A model generated the notes under the pieces. That model worked only from the letters and a program-made list of their open reading frames with translations, ran no database searches and was not told the DNA's origin. Position numbers and translations under genes: made by a program. DNA of 25,437 nt from Acanthaster planci (Eukaryota > Echinodermata > Asteroidea > Valvatida > Acanthasteridae), in the NCBI RefSeq assembly GCF_001949145.1, contig NW_019091418.1, positions 1,475,410-1,500,846 on the forward strand. The letters are read 5' to 3'. Below are positions 9,141-18,958 of the stretch, one piece after another; the stretch's first letter is position 1; each line of letters begins with the position of its first letter.

Positions 9141-11378
9141 ACATCAGGTCTACAGGTCTGTAAACAAATGAGCCGGTGTCTTCAGGTTTTTTAAGCTAAT
9201 GCTGTTTGTAAAGCTGATGTTGTTTATTTGAAACCAAAAGCCAACCAGCCAGACTTGGCCACGTGGATGAAATGCATTATTGAGGAAAGAAACACGCGGC
9301 TGCAACACATTTTAAATATTTAGATTTTTTTTCCTTTTCCCCAGTTTCAGCTTGACTTCGCCCATCAACTAGTTACATCAGACAGTATCAATTGTCAACA
9401 CAAAGATCTTGGACAGCTGTTAACGCTCATAATATATTCATTTACATGTGCCAAAAGCATCCGTAACAGCAAGGGTGCTGGTGGATTGTCTGATTTTCAA
9501 GGACAGTTTCCGTCATCACCATAAATCCATATTGGATTTTTGGGTTTTTTTTTGTTCCCACCCATTTTATATGCCAAACCTCTCGTGTAATTAACTCTCA
9601 AATCTTAGAAAGATTTAGTTTGGTTCAACTCGGAGGCTAGTCTGAAGCTGTTATTGTGCCTCAATTAGTAATCTAAAAGGTCCATTTGAATTTAACTTTG
9701 AATGTGTGTCTGTGCTTCGTCTTTGCCAAGAGCTTTAGGGCATAAAATAAACTAGCTTACTTATACCCCATCCACTCCAGCTAACTATCATAAAAGTGGT
9801 GTAGACTTGTTAACGCGACTTCTGAGTTTGTCTGGGTGTGCTTGCTGCTTTCAATCCATTAACCTGCAGTGTGAGATGATTAGGCCTATAGAGATAAACA
9901 TTAGAATCTGTGTGGATAGAATTCCTGACTCGGCTAAACTTTTCCGACAGTTCATGACAAGTGTTATAGTTTCCTTTTTACAGCTTGGCCCGTCTCAACT
10001 CCGATGCCTTAGTTTCTCTTTAAAAACAGAAAAATGCACTGGACATTGGACACCATTTATCAAAAGTGCTTACTATGCAGTTTTGTAATGGTTAAATAAT
10101 TTTGACTGTTCATTTTTGGTATGTATAAATTGATTTTTCACTTCAGTTTGGGATACTAAAAATAGATTGGGATTGGGATAAAAAATTAAAATGTTGCTGC
10201 AGTCGGAGAATCAGTAGAGCATATCCGGCCAAGTCATTATGTAAAAAAGCAGGTACCTGTATACAGTACATTACTGCGATCACATTCACTGAATCAGTGC
10301 TGGCTGGTACATACTATTTACACAACAAAGCATTCATCTGTCAGAGGACAAATTCTTTTATTGATGTTACTATTTATAGTTATTCTGAAATTAAAGGCTG
10401 GTTGAACTTTATCAATGTTATCGGCACTCAAGCCTTACAAAGATGGCTGCTTTTCATGCTAATGTGGTGCTTGGATGGGGGGGAATATGCAGAAGCTTCA
10501 TAACTGGAAATGGCATCATGTACATGTACCGGTACATACAGGTACCTGGAAATCCAACTAAAGAGGTCCAGAGCAAGCAGCATGGAATTTAAGTATCATT
10601 TTTGGATGCCTGATGCAAAAAAAGCTCTATGAATCGTAAATTTGGGAAACGGCTGGCCTTGCGGGACCTTTCAGACAAGATGCTGTGTGTCTGGGAGATC
10701 CCCCCCGCCTGATGTCCTTCCCTTGGTCTATACTCTAGGTGAAATAGCTCTTATATGGCATACTAACGCATGTAACTACTCATATTTAACTTGATGTATT
10801 ACTTATTTTTAATCTTATCGTTGTCTGGCTGGAGAAGTCAGTGTAAATTGCCCTGAGGTTAATTCAACAGAGGGCATTTGCCAAATCCATTTTATTATTA
10901 TTACTAAAAAACTCAACACTCTCAGGGCCAAAGATTTTGATGGCTTTTCATGGGGTGAAGACCTTGATTTCCCACCCCCCCCAACAAAATGGGAGGGGGG
11001 TGCATGGCCCTGTCCCCCATTTATCTTTGGTAGTGGCAGATCTTTTGGCTTCAACATGGACAAGTTGCGTGTATTGTACATGTACATGTATGTCAAATAG
11101 TCACTTTGGACAGTTTAAAATTTGCTACATTCTCATTCATAAATTTTGATGAATGAAACACATGTTGACAATATACCACTACCCAAGAATCGATAACAAT
11201 GCTATTGCAATTCCACAGGGTTGCCATATTTGAGAAGGTTTTCTCTCATGTCAAGGTGGTTGAGAGAAGTGGAAACATCATTTCATTGTCGTTCTGACCG
11301 ACCAGTGCAAAATGGAGCAACTAACAATTTCTGTCCACTCAAGTTCCATTTTTTTTCCCCCTGTCCTCACGATTTCAG

Positions 11379-11453
11379 CATTGGTGGTGAGGGGCCCTTA
11401 CCAGAGTCAACGTTTCCACCGGATAGCGAATCTTGGACAACAAAAAATGCCAG
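11379..11453 (+). other. Predicted internal exon (coding status unresolved)
   Basis: The splice context is the best in the window. A long pyrimidine tract ending CTCACGATTTCAG (acceptor at 11377-11378) precedes 75 nt of higher-GC sequence, which ends GCCAG|GTGAGTGG, a near-consensus donor at 11454. The length is a multiple of three. Two frames are open. One, entered in phase 2, reads IGGEGPLPESTFPPDSES… and follows on from the ATG at 5908. The other, entered in phase 1, reads LVVRGPYQSQRFHRIANLG… and contains an ATG (11445) preceded by A-rich sequence with A at -3. Neither peptide is recognised. Exon 2 of a + strand gene starting near 5700 fits the phase. It could instead be a 5' UTR or lncRNA exon. 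Confidence 0.5.
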
Positions 11454-13951
11454 GTGAGTGGATTTGTTACGTCATTTACTTACTTGAACATCCATTGTAT
11501 TTGTAGCCTTAAAAAATTGCGGTAGTCAACATTCTGGCGGAGTACTTCCCTGTAGCCCCTTCCTGTGATTTGAGCCAAGGTACGGAAACTTTGCCAGGTT
11601 TATTTGGCTAACTGTTGCCGTGTGATGAAGAAAGTGATCAAGCGAATAGTACTTGTACATTGTACATTTAAGTTAAATCCATTCAGCAGAGACCTCTTAG
11701 TTAATTGGATTTAAATGTTTTTTCTTTGTTGTTGAAAGATTATCATATTTGTAAGGATACATGTTTTCTGTGCATTAGGAAATACTTATAATTGCCAAAA
11801 ATCGTATGAGAGAAGTCTGACATATTTTGCGTGAGCTGGGTGAGCTAGAGTACTGAAATATGATGTCGTTTTGAACCAGTGCAGACGAATGGAGTACGTG
11901 GGCATTGGTTCACGTGCTGGTTCTCACACTGATCCATGTGCGCGTGACGTATCCACTTCGGTACTCTATAGGGGCGCTTCTGTGTTTGTATGGGAAGTAT
12001 TTGGGTGTATTAGATTGCATTTGGTGTCTGTAATGTTGGGGGAGGGGGAATTCTGATTTGTTGCACACATGTACATGTATAGTGCATACTGGTACTTGTT
12101 TCTGTACCTGTTACTCATTCCAATTATCCAGTGTGTGTCAGTACTTTGCTTTGCTCAATCTACAGTAGTACTGTGTTCATAAATGCCCTGGATCTTTGTG
12201 TTGTTTAAATAAGCAATGCAGAGCATGTGTATAGAATACATGTACCGGAGTACTTATACAGGTATGTATTATGGTGTTTTTGTTATGAATATCTCACTCT
12301 TCAAGATGTGTTCACAGTATGTTACAATCATTCTTGTCGAATCTGTTTCAAAATTAGGACGAAGATTGCTTTTACATGCATAATCTTAAAGATTACTATA
12401 CAAAGAAATCAACATGTATACTTGTATAAATGACTTCTTGTACTGTAGATTCAAATGGACAGTGTATTTAATTTTTTTATCAAATTGAAACAAGTTTAAT
12501 CCTGAAGCCATGAGGTTAAGTGACAGAAAGTTTGAACAAGGGTTGCTGGGTCCAAGCCTGGTCTAAGAAACCTCAGAGTAATCTCTGTGTATGTGTGTTT
12601 GTGTGGGAGGGGTTCAGGAACTTTAGGGTCATTGTTTCTACTGGAGGGCAGGTCCCAACTCACCTCTCTTCCCGCATACCTGCTTTACCTCGTGATCTCA
12701 GGAAGTCAGGCATAGAGGAAGAGGTTAACAGGATCCTACGCTGGAAATAGTCTGTCCAGGACCTCGGATTGTTTTCAGTTTAGTGCGGGCTTCTGAGCCA
12801 CCACTCAAGGACTGAGCGTACCCTCATTTTTGGTCAGGTTTTCTTTGGGAGTATGCCAGGAGCAGTTTTCGTCATAAAAGACCTTTTGCCTGTTTCTGTT
12901 ACATTTTCCTGATTTCTTCCCAAAATGACATGCGTCTCTACATAATGACACTTTCCTTTGAAATATTGGAAACCCTTGTGAAAGCCTCTTCTCGTTGCAA
13001 ATAGTGGACATGAGAATTTGTGACATTGTGGCAAGTTTGCATGCCTGTGCATTGAACAAGCTTCAACATAATTTTGAAAAAGTGTGAACTGGCCTTACCA
13101 CTCACGTGTCACATTGACTAAGCCAAATACAATTTTCTTGGTAAATTGGAAAACACTGTAAATGTGCTAGTATTGATTTCAGGGGATTCCCAGTAATACC
13201 TTGAGACTTTATGATGAAAAGTTGCATTTGTACACGTAGAAAATATATATATATTGTGTGCGCTTGTACATGGTGTCTTGTGGGGTACTGGAACAATGGA
13301 AGGTACCCCACAAGGCCAGTTTTGATCCTTGTGGGGTACTAAAGCGGTACCCCACAAGAATTTCACAAAATAGATACATGTATTTACTCAAAAAGGAGGA
13401 ATTTTCAAGTGCCATTCATCGGTCGCAAATTGAAATGTTTTATATAAGGGACTTACGGTCGAAAATTTCCACCCAGGAAACTGAATTTGGTTGAAATGGC
13501 AGTGATTTGATTTTTTTTTTCCGTGTTGTGTGGGATTTTTGTACACGAGAACAAAGGAAATACCCCAAGTATACATATGTCAGGGTCGTGTTTGTGTTTG
13601 GGGGAGGGCGTAAGGGGTGGCAAATTAGGTAAAGTGGATCCACTGAATTACAGACAAGACATTCACAGAAACCATGCACTGAATGTACCACGGTGAATGT
13701 ACAGTACTGGTATTTTGGTTCCAGCTGATTGGATTTGTATTAACCCGTAAAAAAAAAATCATTTTACACCCATGTGCCACAATAAGCGACAATGCCAATA
13801 ATATGCTATTTTGAGTCTGTTGAGCGGTGTCTGTCTCACCAAGCTTGGTTGGCATCGTGTGCTGTGTACATGTATTGTACCACGTGATTTTGTGCGAAAC
13901 ATGTGGCGAGGGATTGATCATTCATGCATCGCATGCTGTTTGTTCCTGCAG
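11454..13951 (+). other. Intron-like stretch with a double hairpin
   Basis: Bounded by GTGAGTGG at 11454 and TTTGTTCCTGCAG at 13951, consistent with a 2.5-kb intron. No domain-bearing frame was found. Several overlapping minus-strand frames of 60-98 codons between 13100 and 13920 lie in a stretch poor in minus-strand stops and show no recognisable domain. The double hairpin at 13277-13358 is listed separately. Confidence 0.45.
13277..13358. repeat. Two adjacent hairpins from four copies of one 12-13 nt word
   Basis: CTTGTGGGGTAC occurs at 13277-13288 and 13328-13339. Its exact reverse complement GTACCCCACAAG occurs at 13303-13314 and 13347-13358. In order they read forward, reverse, forward, reverse, giving two perfect 12-bp stems with loops of 14 and 7 nt, separated by 13 nt. 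The forward copies share a further T and the reverse copies a preceding G. The arms can also pair outer-with-outer and inner-with-inner, giving one longer structure. This looks like a small foldback element or a duplicated hairpin. No protein or family is recognised. Confidence 0.85.
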
Positions 13952-14015
13952 GAGGCCAGACTTCAGTGCTCAAGAACACCGGGCCAAACATGGCTGTCCA
14001 CAAAATTCATAAAAG
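13952..14015 (+). other. Predicted internal exon (coding status unresolved)
   Basis: The acceptor is GCTGTTTGTTCCTGCAG at 13951 and the donor is AAAG|GTTGAG at 14016 (moderate). The block is 64 nt and richer in G+C than its flanks. Entered in phase 1, as the second frame of the 11379 exon requires, it reads GQTSVLKNTGPNMAVHK… and stays open, leaving in phase 2. It contains ATG GCT at about 13989 with A at -3 and G at +4, a strong start context. Entered in phase 2, as the chain from ATG 5908 requires, it reads RPDFSAQEHRAKHG… and stops at TAA 14010-14012. So this exon either ends a small ORF or carries the true start of a longer protein whose later exons I could not identify. Confidence 0.47.
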
Positions 14016-15729
14016 GTTGAGTTCAAAATGGGCTATGCTCAGTTTTGTAGATAAAAGCGGAAGGAGATTCATGGACCTAGTCCTAACATGAGGAGCACTT
14101 TGTAGCAAGCACCGGAAATTGGAATGGCTCAACATTCTGAATACTGTATGTTTAATACAACCCTCCAAAACTCACCTTTCTGTATTAACATTGTTTTCAT
14201 TCTTGAAAAGGGTTTTTGCTGAGGATTGTTTTCAAATTCATGAACAGAACTGTGATGTCATCCTAGGAGGAAAGCCTCATGCAATGCTACCAAAAAATCA
14301 ACACACACAAAAGCTGTTAGATAGTTTGTATTTCCTTTTCTATAATGATTCATTGTTGTGTACCATAACCTCTACATGTACCTGTGCTTAACAATAAGTG
14401 AGTAAGCTACCGGGTACATGTAGTAAGCAACCGTCTCTCAGAAATGTTTTCGCCGCAAGTAAATCTTTTGAAAACAAAAGAAACGATATATATTCACACA
14501 CGCATGTGTGACAACAAACTAAGAGTACATGTAACATAGCTCTATGTATTGATTGTGTTGTGCAGTGTTTACCACAATGCATGCTGGGATAGCATGGGAC
14601 TCATGAATGTGGTGTGTGCTACTGTTGTAATTGCCATGAACAGGGGAAATGGCAGATGAAGGAGTACTGGTACATGTACTATTCGCTCACAAGAAGTGAA
14701 AGGTGCAATCTTACCATTTCCAGTTGTGGAAGATGGGCCCACCTACCGGTAATTCTCCCTGGAGATTTAAAATGACAGTTGCCCAAGAAGCGTTTTGTCA
14801 TGGCCATAACCATACTCAAATGCTTATTACGTATTTAGCAATTTACACGTACTGTAAATTGGTGTATACATGTAAGCACTGACGACTCCTATTCTCTCCC
14901 ATCGCATTGTACTGTATGCTGTGTTACATCACCATATACATGCATGGCTATTTGTTATTCACAAATTTTGCATTGTCTTTGTCTGGTCTGCGAAATGGAC
15001 CAGTCTATTGAAAATCAATGTTCTTTCCAGATGTGTGCACCAGCACACTATTCGTTGATTTCTAAAATATTACTGTAGCTCTACATTTCATTGCATTTTC
15101 TTTGCGAGTTTGAATTTTAAAAAAATTCTTGAGAGCCACTCAGAGAAAAGAAAATGGAGAAAGATCTGTCGCTTTGTTCACTTGTCCGGTTGCAGTGAAC
15201 CATGTCCAAGGTGAACCGGTGGAAGGGGCAGACACATGGTAGGGCCTACATTGTACATGTCGTAGCATTTTGAGAGAGATTTTTATCTAGCAGATAGATC
15301 TCCAAAATTTGAGTTGTTTTAGTGCATTGGTTTGCAGTCTTTTTTAGTGACAGAACTAAGAGCATTCCTATGAAAGTCAAAAAGCAGACAACAGGAATAT
15401 TCCTATAACGTCACCGCTCCAAACCATCGCACCACAATTTTTGATAGTCCTGTACACAGTGGACAACAAACTGTCGCTGGGTTGATGGGAAATGACCACC
15501 AAAAAAATGTACATGTACCACAAATTTGAATTCAGACTTTCCAGGATGGTTGAGTTCAGGTGGCCTGTTTTTCACAGGGGTTTTGTTCTTGCACTTGAAT
15601 GGTGGGCCCAAGACCTGAGAACACTGTTCTTGGAATAGGATCAAACTCCACCTTCTTGTCAGAGTTTTGCACGAACACGCAGGGGAATGCGCAGGATTTT
15701 GATTTTTGAAGAGCCGCAAAAATAGCGAG
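14016..15729. other. Intron-like or intergenic stretch
   Basis: AT-rich, with several ACATGTAC words (14415, 14670, 15255, 15508). Weak exon-like blocks occur on both strands around 14715-14758, but none is compelling. A minus-strand frame of 109 codons (15411-15740) covers the right-hand part. It overlaps an 87-codon minus frame and has no recognised domain or splice support. The part 15650-15730 becomes richer in G+C and CpG just before the candidate start codon at 15730. Confidence 0.4.
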
Positions 15730-15764
15730 ATGGCCGACAAAGCAGGAGATCATGGAAAAGTTTG
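15730..15764 (+). CDS. Candidate alternative first coding exon, unidentified protein (partial)
   Basis: ATG at 15730 sits in a strong start context (GCGAGATGGCC: G at -3, G at +4). It opens MADKAGDHGKV, which runs into TTTG|GTAAAC, a plausible donor after 15764; without splicing the frame stops two codons later. The 35 coding nt end in phase 2, the same exit phase as the exon at 13952-14015, so both could join one downstream exon. Sequence just upstream is richer in CpG than most of the window, as expected for a transcription start, but no TATA box or clear initiator is visible. The peptide is too short to identify. A chance ATG beside a chance GTAAA cannot be excluded. Confidence 0.3.
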
Positions 15765-18715
15765 GTAAACTTAATATGAATAGTTTTTCATAACACAGAG
15801 ATGGATGTTCCTCTTTCAAGAGGAAAGAATGCAGCCTAGATGTCTAAACATTAACCCTTGAAATGTTACACGGACACTGCCATGTTGCTTGTTGCTTGTC
15901 TATAACTACCGCTGATAACCGGTTGTACCGGCACATTTCTAGCATTCGGGCAGCTGAACCATGGACAACAAATTGAGCTTCTCATGAACATATGACAGAA
16001 TAACGCGCTGCCTGAACTCAGCACATGAGATGTACATGTAAAAATACAACCAACAAATTAAAAAACGCGCAGAATTTCACCCCGTGTTTATAATGTGCAC
16101 TGTTCTGTATTAATTGTTCGTACACCCGGCAGTTCTATTACATGTGCACAATGCATCAATTTGTCATAAATTTTTACTTTCTCATATTAAGTCTGACCTC
16201 GGTTTAATGATAAATTTAGAACAGTGAATTGGACAGCTTACATGTGTTGCCAAGTGTGTGCTGGTAACTATGTGCATGTATGCTGTAACTGTGTATTACA
16301 TGTATTGCCAGTTCCTGCCTTGGTTTGGACCCCCAAAAAATATTCACCCCTGGAGCGTCAGAGGAATGGTGTTCCAGCTACCCCATGTGCCGGTAACCCA
16401 ATGCTACCCTACCGATTGGCTTGCCAATCATGTGGGCCACAAATCAATACCAGTTTCAAGGGATGAATGTCGCCCTATAATCATGTCGTGATATAATCAT
16501 ATATCTTCGACATAATTTGGCGGGAGTGTGTGCATGTGGCGTGTGCTTTGTGCAAAGGGCTAGAAGAGAAAAGTGAGGCACATTTACAAGTAAGTTATAA
16601 GAAGAAACTGTAACCCTTTCAGTAATCTCTCCTAAGCTGTCTTCATTCAAGGCTGAAATCTCACTATTACCAGTTTTGTTTTGTTTCCGAAATTGAACCT
16701 GTATTTGGATTGAAAAAGCCATTAATCTGTACAAACCTAAATATTGTGTTTAATTGGGTAATTTTTTTTCTCCACAACTTTGATAAAGTTGAGAGGTTCT
16801 CGCTATAAATAGTTTATCAATATTTGGCAAGTTGTTCTGTCTCCAGGAACCCTAACCGACAGTCTCCCTATATTATAAGACACATTATTCTTTTTTATGT
16901 TTTGGTGTAAGTTTCATGTCATTCTTTTATGGACATTATTAAAATAAAAAAAAATCAGAAAAGAGGTGAACCTTTGAACTGTTTATTTTCAAAGTACATG
17001 TATGTTATTATGTGCAAATCACAAAATTCAAGATTATGTCATGAATCTGTTTTCTCAGCTTCAGGGTACATGCAACCGAAATTTCAACCATACTGCCATT
17101 TATTTTTAGTATGTACATGTACTCCCAAACATTTACAGCTATAATGGATATGTAGTTTCTTCATAAAGAAAAACCTGTTCTGCTACATGTTTTGGGTTTC
17201 AAAATACCGTAACATTGTTCCAGACTCCAGAATAATTTTGTCAATTACCACTCGCCTTGCTTGTATCCTTTGTGGCCCAGCGCCCTTGCATTTACATGTA
17301 CAACAACCCCCCCCCCATCATAGAGATTACAAGTTTGCAATGCGATGAGCAGAATTACTTCTCAGGAGATTTTCCTGTACGGTATTGGTTACATGCCTGA
17401 GGAGATGCCACTGAAGCAGCGAAATCCGAACCAGGACCGATGTAGTGGGGGGACACTAACGGGTATACATTACTGCGTCGTTAATTTCCAATGAACCAAG
17501 GCATGGCTGTGCGTGGCAATTTCTTTAAATGCGGGACCAGATCAAAAATTGATTCTGAATCGGTCCTTGTATGGCGCATGTATTTGCAATCTCAGGAGGA
17601 ATATGCCCTCGGTGATTCTCAGACTTTCAGAATTTTGCACGGATACAACCTTTAATGCATCAGCAGTGGGAAGCTGTAATAGGCAGAACTGAATTACAAA
17701 GTGAGATACCGTAGCGAACTGTTTCTCTTGAGAGCCTTTGATAATAATCAGTAATAATTGATACTGTGTCTTTTACAAACAGAAGATCAAATGCACTCCG
17801 TAATTAATGGCTTAAACAATAAATCCAACACATGAAGAGAGGAAAGGATTGAAAGAGACAGTTAAGACATGCCCCTGATGAGCCGTTGCCCGGACAGTGG
17901 TGTAGAGTGTAGGGATACTGAAACTTTGCCAGTGTAAACTCGTGTCTGCTCATGAAAATGCTGGGAAAAAATAATCAATATCCTCTCACATTGACTAAAG
18001 TTCTCCCAAAAAACTTCTGGTCAAATCTTAACCCTTTCTCTCAACTTGTGTACCGCTCGACGAGTAGCAACACACTCGTTCCACTCCCTCAATACAAAAA
18101 AGACAACACATTGTAGATCATTCAGCCATGTTACATGTAATTACCTTTATGAACTTGAAGAATTATCTCCTTGAAATTGTGAGATTGCAAAAACAGTTAA
18201 CTCAATTTGAACACCTGTTATATGAGAACCAGAGTGTATTGTAAATGGTAAAATATTATTTTGTACATAATGTGTTTTATACTTGTAATCAAAGTATAAA
18301 TAATGCTCTTGTAATGACTACATGGACCATTCCTGGTAAGTGGGGTAATGTGGTACACATTACAGTAAGGGACTCACTGTCCTACAACAGTTATCTTTAA
18401 ACTCGTAAGAAGGAAACAAAATTTCATGTAATTTACTGGTTTATTAATTTTCTTGAACTTTCAGACAGTTATTTGTCATCATCCCTGTTGACTGTTGTTT
18501 TTTTAAATACCCTTGACATACATGTACCATAATAAAAACTTGTACATTGGAACTAGCTGCTTTTCCTCATCTGTATTTCTGGAGTGGATCCGCTCAGTAA
18601 CACAAGTCTACGTGCTGGTTACTCTGCTTGTGATCAGAGTTTTAATTGGTTATTTGCATGAAATTGCTTCTCGTAAGCATTCTACCGTTAGCTAGCTTCA
18701 CTTGAAACACTTTAA
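15765..18715. other. Intron-like stretch, no gene seen
   Basis: Acceptor-like tracts occur (for example TTCTGTCTCCAG at 16846, with GTAAGT at 16907), but the enclosed 60 nt is AT-rich and the open frame through it (phase 2 in, phase 2 out) is uninformative. Another acceptor, at about 17781, is followed by early stops. A small hairpin CAACTTT-GAT-AAAGTTG lies near 16776-16792 and a C-run near 17307-17317. No transposon family was recognised. Confidence 0.4.
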
Positions 18716-18954
18716 TATTCACTCGTTGCACGCTGCTGCTATAGGCATGCAGAGCCTCAAACTGGTAGCCTATACAATCGCGTCAGAATCGCAACGGAGC
18801 TTTCTGAAATGTTGTCCAATCATATGGTATAAGAAGTAATGCAGCACGTGCAAAATTGCCAAGCAACGTATACGCAAATCAGTGAACCGGTTATAAAGCT
18901 GCCAGATTGAGGCTCTGCATGCCTGTGGCAGCAGCATGTAAAGAGCAAGTAAGT
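18716..18954. mobile_element. Inverted-repeat element flanked by TTAA (MITE-like)
   Basis: Two arms of roughly 55-60 bp face each other. The core GGCATGCAGAGCCTCAA (18744-18760) is exactly reverse-complemented at 18907-18923. Similarity extends outward through GCTGCTGC and inward through CTGGYAG, with scattered mismatches. TTAA lies immediately outside both arms (18712-18715 and 18955-18958), the target site used by piggyBac-type elements. The tips (TATTCAC… and ACTTACT…) do not show the usual piggyBac termini, so the superfamily is uncertain and the TTAA pair may be coincidental in AT-rich DNA. The central 130 bp has no open frame. It contains a CCAAT word (about 18816) and several CpGs. Confidence 0.55.
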
Positions 18955-18958
18955 TTAA

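Larger units (their letters stand above)
5988..11378 (+). other. Intron-like or intergenic stretch
   Basis: If exons at 5908 and 11379 belong together, this is a 5.4-kb first intron, GTAAACG…TTTCAG. It is AT-rich, with frequent stops in all frames. Landmarks are a perfect 13-bp hairpin at 6328-6357, a minus-strand SINE fragment near 9030-9140, a G11 run at 8830-8840, a C-run/G-run inverted pair at about 10974-11003 and palindromic ACATGTAC words (for example 10517-10547 and 11076-11092). A + frame of 115 codons at 7850-8197 has no splice context or recognisable domain and is treated as chance. Confidence 0.4.

Noticed and set aside
12664-12696. Minus-strand 33-nt exon-like block between a pyrimidine-rich acceptor and GAGAG|GTGAGTTG
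   Set aside because: Splice signals are good, but the block is very short, two frames are open and no neighbouring minus-strand exon supports it.
13102-13921. Pile of minus-strand frames of 60-98 codons
   Set aside because: Several registers are open at once across a region with few minus-strand stops and internal repeats. This is a compositional effect, not a gene.
15411-15819. Two overlapping minus-strand frames of 109 and 87 codons
   Set aside because: They overlap in different registers, no domain was recognised and no splice sites frame them. The + strand start candidate at 15730 explains the local GC rise equally well.
16847-16906. + strand block between TCTGTCTCCAG and GTAAGT
   Set aside because: The phases fit, but the 60 nt is AT-rich like an intron, and an open frame over 20 codons is uninformative.
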